Positions 59,982-64,000 of a DNA stretch of 64,000 nucleotides are shown here, in pieces (positions within the stretch are counted from its first letter, which is position 1; each line of letters starts with the position of its first letter). The position numbers and the translations under genes are program-made. The DNA comes from Apteryx mantelli (taxonomy: Eukaryota > Chordata > Aves > Apterygiformes > Apterygidae): the NCBI RefSeq assembly GCF_036417845.1, contig NC_089979.1:53916262-53980261 (forward strand), in the 5' to 3' direction. Under the pieces are notes generated by a model. That model saw nothing but the letters and a program-made list of their open reading frames with translations, was not told the DNA's origin and ran no database searches.

Positions 59982-60156
59982 TCTCTTTTCTTTTCTGTTT
60001 TCTTTTCTTTCTTTTCTCTTTTTTCTTTTCTTCTTTCTTCTTTCCTCTTTTCTCTTTTCTTTTCTTCTTTTCTTTTCTCTTTTCTTTTCTCTTTTCTTTT
60101 CTTTTCTTTTCTTTTCTTTTCTTTTCTTTTCTTTTCTTTTCTTTTCTCTTTTCTAT
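59982..60156. repeat. (TTTTC)n polypyrimidine microsatellite
   Basis: About 175 bases of almost pure T/C. The right half is a clean TTTTC pentamer array and the left half is degenerate (TTTCT, TCTTT). The 178-codon + frame and the Lys/Glu/Arg minus frames across it are composition artefacts. Confidence 0.97.
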
Positions 60157-60231
60157 TGCAGTTGTCAACCTTTCCTCCTGCCTTTTGCCAGATAGGGATC
60201 ACTGGCATAAATACAGTGCGTGTTCACTCTT

Positions 60232-60279
60232 CAGGACATTATTCAGGACATTATTGTTACCATTATTGTTGACATTATT
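60232..60279. repeat. 12-bp minisatellite, four copies
   Basis: The four units are CAGGACATTATT twice, then GTTACCATTATT and GTTGACATTATT, sharing ATTATT at the end of each unit. The first two copies are identical and the last two differ by a few bases. Confidence 0.9.
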
Positions 60280-63180
60280 GAACAAGTCTCTTGTTCACCG
60301 ATTGCCTGAGTTCTTGTGCGTTCATCCTGTTTCACTGGTTTAGCGGGCTTGTCTTCCATAAGCTCCAGTGCTCAGAGTAAAGGCAAAGAGATTAGATTAG
60401 GTGCTCTCTCTAGCAAAACGTCACTTAAAGCTGTCACTATTCTAGACATAATAGTAATTGAATTCACATGTGCTGTATGCAGTTCAGTGTCTGTTCTGCT
60501 CCCTATCGTAACAATGAGTGCCTGGAGTTCTGCAAACTATTGACCACTAAAATCACATAAAATGATACTAGCTAGGCTACAAACTCAAAACTCAGGCTGC
60601 CTTCTTCATCTAAGTTTTGCAGGAATTCCTACTGACAGCTCAAAGCCATGGCATTTAGCCATTTTGCTCACTTTTCCCTTTGAGACAGTGGCTTTATTTG
60701 CCTTAAAATTCCCCTGTCTTTCTAAAGGAAAAAAATGAGGCTCAGCTCTGAGGCACTGGGTGTGGGACTAAAGTGGTCAAGTATCACAGGCTACACGGGC
60801 AAACTAGCGTAGCTTCCTACAACAGATAAAACGTGCACAACCCTTGGTAGCACTGCGGTGCTGCATAGCATGGATCGCGGTTACTGAAGCTGATGCAGAC
60901 ATGCCTAAGTCACATCTGCCTCCCAGCTAACCCCTGTCCCACTGGATGCCAGGGTGTCTGCCACATTTTGTGTTTCCACTGACAGACAAAAATAGATGCG
61001 TTGAGCTCTCAGCTGCTTACACCCATGCATAATAAACCTATAAAGATGCATCCAGGTAGCAGCTCTTTGAGTTGGTGACTTAACCAGGAAGGCTAAGCTG
61101 CTTGTTGAGGATGGGCCGAATGAAACTATCTAACCCTGTTTACTCTTGGACAACTTCTCTTGGACCACAGACCAAGGCTGTGGCTGCTTTCTCTAATTGC
61201 AGCCTAGTCAGTGGCCGCCCTGGGCAAAGAGCCCTGTGTGTAACAAAGTGACCCTCTCGAGGTCAAGAACTCCTTGTCTGTGCATTTAAAAATCCTGCAT
61301 GTGGCTTTTGTTGTGAGGCTTTCAGCTGATGATGAAGAGGATGAACCTGATTGCAGAAAGAGCGGTTTGATCATAGTGCTGTGGGTTTTGCAATGGGTGT
61401 ATGTGGCCATATGGCTTCCTTGATTCTTTCACTCTCTGCCTTGCTGTCATGCAGCTGGGGAATATGGTGCTGCAGATGTTCCTGGAGCGCCTCCATCAGG
61501 GACTTTTCACAGGGGGGTAGAACTCGGCTTTTTTTTTTGAACTATTCATTATTAGTAGTAATGAAACAATTCCCCATTGTGAGGCTAATACTGCCAGAAT
61601 AATATTTAATAAATATGCAGAAAACAAATAGTCCCACTTCTAAAGGTCTTACAATCTAGTATCTCTTTGGGAAATCATATGTCATACACTTCAAGCGTGC
61701 TCCTGCTACTCCCCTACACTTGGAGCTAGAGAGACTTATGTTAGGGATAAGCCCCTCCGTTACTTTAACCCATGTGCCCTATCTAGTATTCAGCATAAAA
61801 AGTGAATATTCTTTCTTATTTCAACTTTGCCTCTAGTGTCCTAGGTCTTTTGCAGGAGCAAAATTTTTTCTGTTGACTGGTGAATAGATTTCAGTGCTTG
61901 ACTAGGGGCTTTCAGCCTTCTGAGCTCTCCTTTAGAGATCATAATTTGCCACCAATTTATAGATTTGACCAGGACTATTTTTTTAAACAAAAATCACTTG
62001 ACCAATTGGGGGAGGAACGTGATGTCCTCCAGCCTGCTTTTATGACTCTGTGTAGCTTGTCTTGAAAGTTGTTCTGGATGCTGGACACACCACTGCTGGT
62101 AAGGATCGCAATGGTTTTGTAATTTTATTGAATAAGCATGCAAGCTGTTTTGCCAGAGCCTGTAATTTCACTTCCTTTTCTAGCCTGCAATGTTCTGATT
62201 GCCTGACCTTGTGTTGATTGTCTTTCTTTGTTTTCTTTTTTACTTCTAGTATCATTCCTTGTTTGAACTCTCCTTCTATCATCTCTCTCCCTGCTTTACT
62301 TGAGAGCGCTTATGTAATATTATGCATTTCACTAGGTTAGAGATTATTTTGACTAGTTTGGCACTGTTTTGAAAGTCATCTGATCCTTACTACCCCCACT
62401 AAATTAACCACAACAGCGATTCTTGCTCTGATGCAAACAAACCAACTTGTGTTCAAGAGAGAAAGCACATCTTGCCTATGAACTTAGGCTGGCTTTTTTC
62501 TAACTTCTGCTTTCTGTGCTGTGACAGAGATAAATTTAAAAGAGAAGCAATGAGCAATAAAATCAGTCTGACATTTTTAAAAACTGAAATTTAGTGTTCG
62601 CTGATGGTGTTTCTAATTCCAGCATATGCTTTGGACTCAGAAGCTACGGCGCTTTTCCAGGTAGACTGCCCCCCAGGTCAGGTATGAAGCAGCCATTCCT
62701 ATGCCAGCTTTCACTAAAGGGTTAGTTCAGGTTATTGTATTAAATGCTACTTAGGCAGTTGCTGCTGTAATTCATTCTTCCTGTTAAATTCAGCTGGCTT
62801 GCTTTCAGCCAAGGTATTTTCAGTGATGTACTGCCAACTTTCTGCAAGGGCTCCCTCAAAATTTCTTCCTCCTTAGCTGGGGATACATGGAAAAAAACCC
62901 TCCTTGCCTTTAATATCCCCCTTTAGTTGATAGCTTTACATCTGCAAAGTGCATACAGTGTGTCCTCCTATCCCCCTTCCCTCTAGCAACCCAGGCCCCC
63001 TTGATGCCCTGCTCCAGGCTGTCCCTGCACAAGTGGCTTCAGCCACCGTCATCTCCTTAGGGGCTGCCCCGGCCCCTAAGCAGAGGGACAGACATGCTCT
63101 GGGTCTCTCGGAGATTTGTTTTTCCTTCCCACCTATGTTGTGCTTGAACTTGCAGGGGGTGGAGGTCCCAGACACCCCCT
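60280..63180. other. Intergenic DNA
   Basis: Only short frames (up to about 83 codons) and no recognisable gene or transposon. GC content rises from about 62950. Confidence 0.55.
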
Positions 63181-63189
63181 GAAGGGTGA

Positions 63190-63960
63190 GGGGCATCCCT
63201 GTAGTGCCTTTTTTGGGCCCCTGAAGGAGGCGGTGGGGACACGGGCATGGAGGCGTCTCTGCGGAGAGCTGGCGCTCTGCCCTGCCCCGTCTCGCTCCCT
63301 CCCTTGCGAGGGGAGCGTGGGCCTGTGCACCGTGCCAGGGAGCGAGCATGACCATGGGCAACTCTCCTTTAAATAAGCAGCGTGTGTGTGGGGGGGCATT
63401 ATTTTCCCTCCCCTTTACACCTATGTGCAACAGGTATTTCAGTTGTGAAATACTGCAGTTTGCTCCCGGGGGGGTGAGAGCAGCGGGGCCAGAGCGTGGA
63501 GCAGCCGATGCCGACGTTAGTCAGACTTTCTGGGTCTGTCAGAAGTGACTCGCTCACCAGCTGGCCCGGGCAGGAAATGTGACCCTGGCGGTCTGCGATG
63601 CTCGTCAGACGCAGAGGGAACATGACTTGAGACGCTCTGCTTCCCGGAAGATTTCCCTCTATTTCCAACCTCCAGCCCTCTGGCACACGCCTCGTTCTCC
63701 AGCCGTGTGGGCTGCAAGGCCACCTCGCCGTGGCGGGCGCGCGGCGCTGCTCCCTCCACCCGGGGCCGATCAGTCACCGCTGCTGCTGCAGCTGCCGCGG
63801 GCCGAGGCCGCCGGCGGGGAGTCACGCGTGAGCGGGGCCAAGAGCCCCTGGCTGGTCCTCGAGGTTCTGCGCAGCTTAGGCAATCGCGAAGGCAGAGCTG
63901 GCCATCCCTCCCTCCCTGTGGGATACGCTTCCTGCCCTAGGAAATCCCCAGCTGCAAGGC
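63190..63960. promoter_or_regulatory. CpG-rich block at the right edge, possible promoter
   Basis: CpG-dense sequence with GCGGCG/GCGCGCGGCG blocks (about 63735-63830), an ETS-type CCCGGAAG (about 63643) and a TATA-like TTTAAATA (about 63370). CpG islands in such positions usually mark promoters. The gene it would serve is not visible. In other amniotes the next gene beyond TGIF1 is DLGAP1 in opposite orientation, plus non-coding transcripts. Open frames here lack motifs. Confidence 0.45.
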
Positions 63961-64000
63961 AGCCTGGGACACTGACCTTGGGGATTTTGAAATGCAGTTG

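Noticed and set aside
59807..60343. 178-codon + frame and Lys/Glu-rich minus frames
   Set aside because: They arise from the (TTTTC)n tract, which lacks stops in several frames.

Overview
This is vertebrate nuclear DNA, most likely avian (a non-avian sauropsid is possible). Three observations support this. It holds the conserved neighbour pair MYL12B (last exon) and TGIF1 (complete), both on the + strand. Its only long mobile element is a CR1 LINE, the typical avian/reptilian retrotransposon. The interval between the two genes is compact (about 45 kb from the end of MYL12B to the TGIF1 start codon) and poor in repeats. There are no operons, CRISPR arrays or prokaryotic features, and I found no convincing undescribed protein system.

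Layout. 1-1587: final intron of a non-muscle/smooth-muscle myosin regulatory light chain gene. 1588-1757: its last coding exon, then a short 3' UTR with AATAAA near 2063. 2.1-28.1 kb: intergenic DNA with homopolymer runs, two weak tRNA-derived SINE relics (about 16.7 and 21.2 kb), a TATA-box promoter candidate near 15.57 kb and a GC-richer block at 18.5-19.65 kb. 28123-32010: a CR1 LINE on the minus strand, about 3.9 kb, 5'-truncated, with an SGNH-esterase ORF1 and an endonuclease/reverse transcriptase ORF2. It carries only a handful of lesions, and the reverse transcriptase part is still open. 32.0-44.5 kb: intergenic DNA with a much older CR1/L3-like fragment on the + strand (about 41.53-42.73 kb) and a 37-base T run. 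44.56-47.8 kb: a CpG-rich regulatory domain with TATA-like boxes near 45.2 kb and the TGIF1 promoter/5' UTR.

TGIF1 occupies about 46.7-56.4 kb. Its coding exons are 47056-47071, 53754-53980 and 55354-55920. The phases match exactly and give a 269-residue TALE homeodomain repressor with a CtBP-binding PLDLS motif. 56.5-64.0 kb is downstream intergenic DNA. It has a (TTTTC)n pyrimidine tract that ends in a perfect splice-acceptor-like AG, a 12-bp minisatellite and, at the right edge, a second CpG-rich block that may be a promoter.

The two genes are unrelated in function: MYL12 regulates actomyosin contractility, and TGIF1 represses TGF-beta/SMAD and retinoid transcription. Their adjacency is ancient synteny, not an operon.
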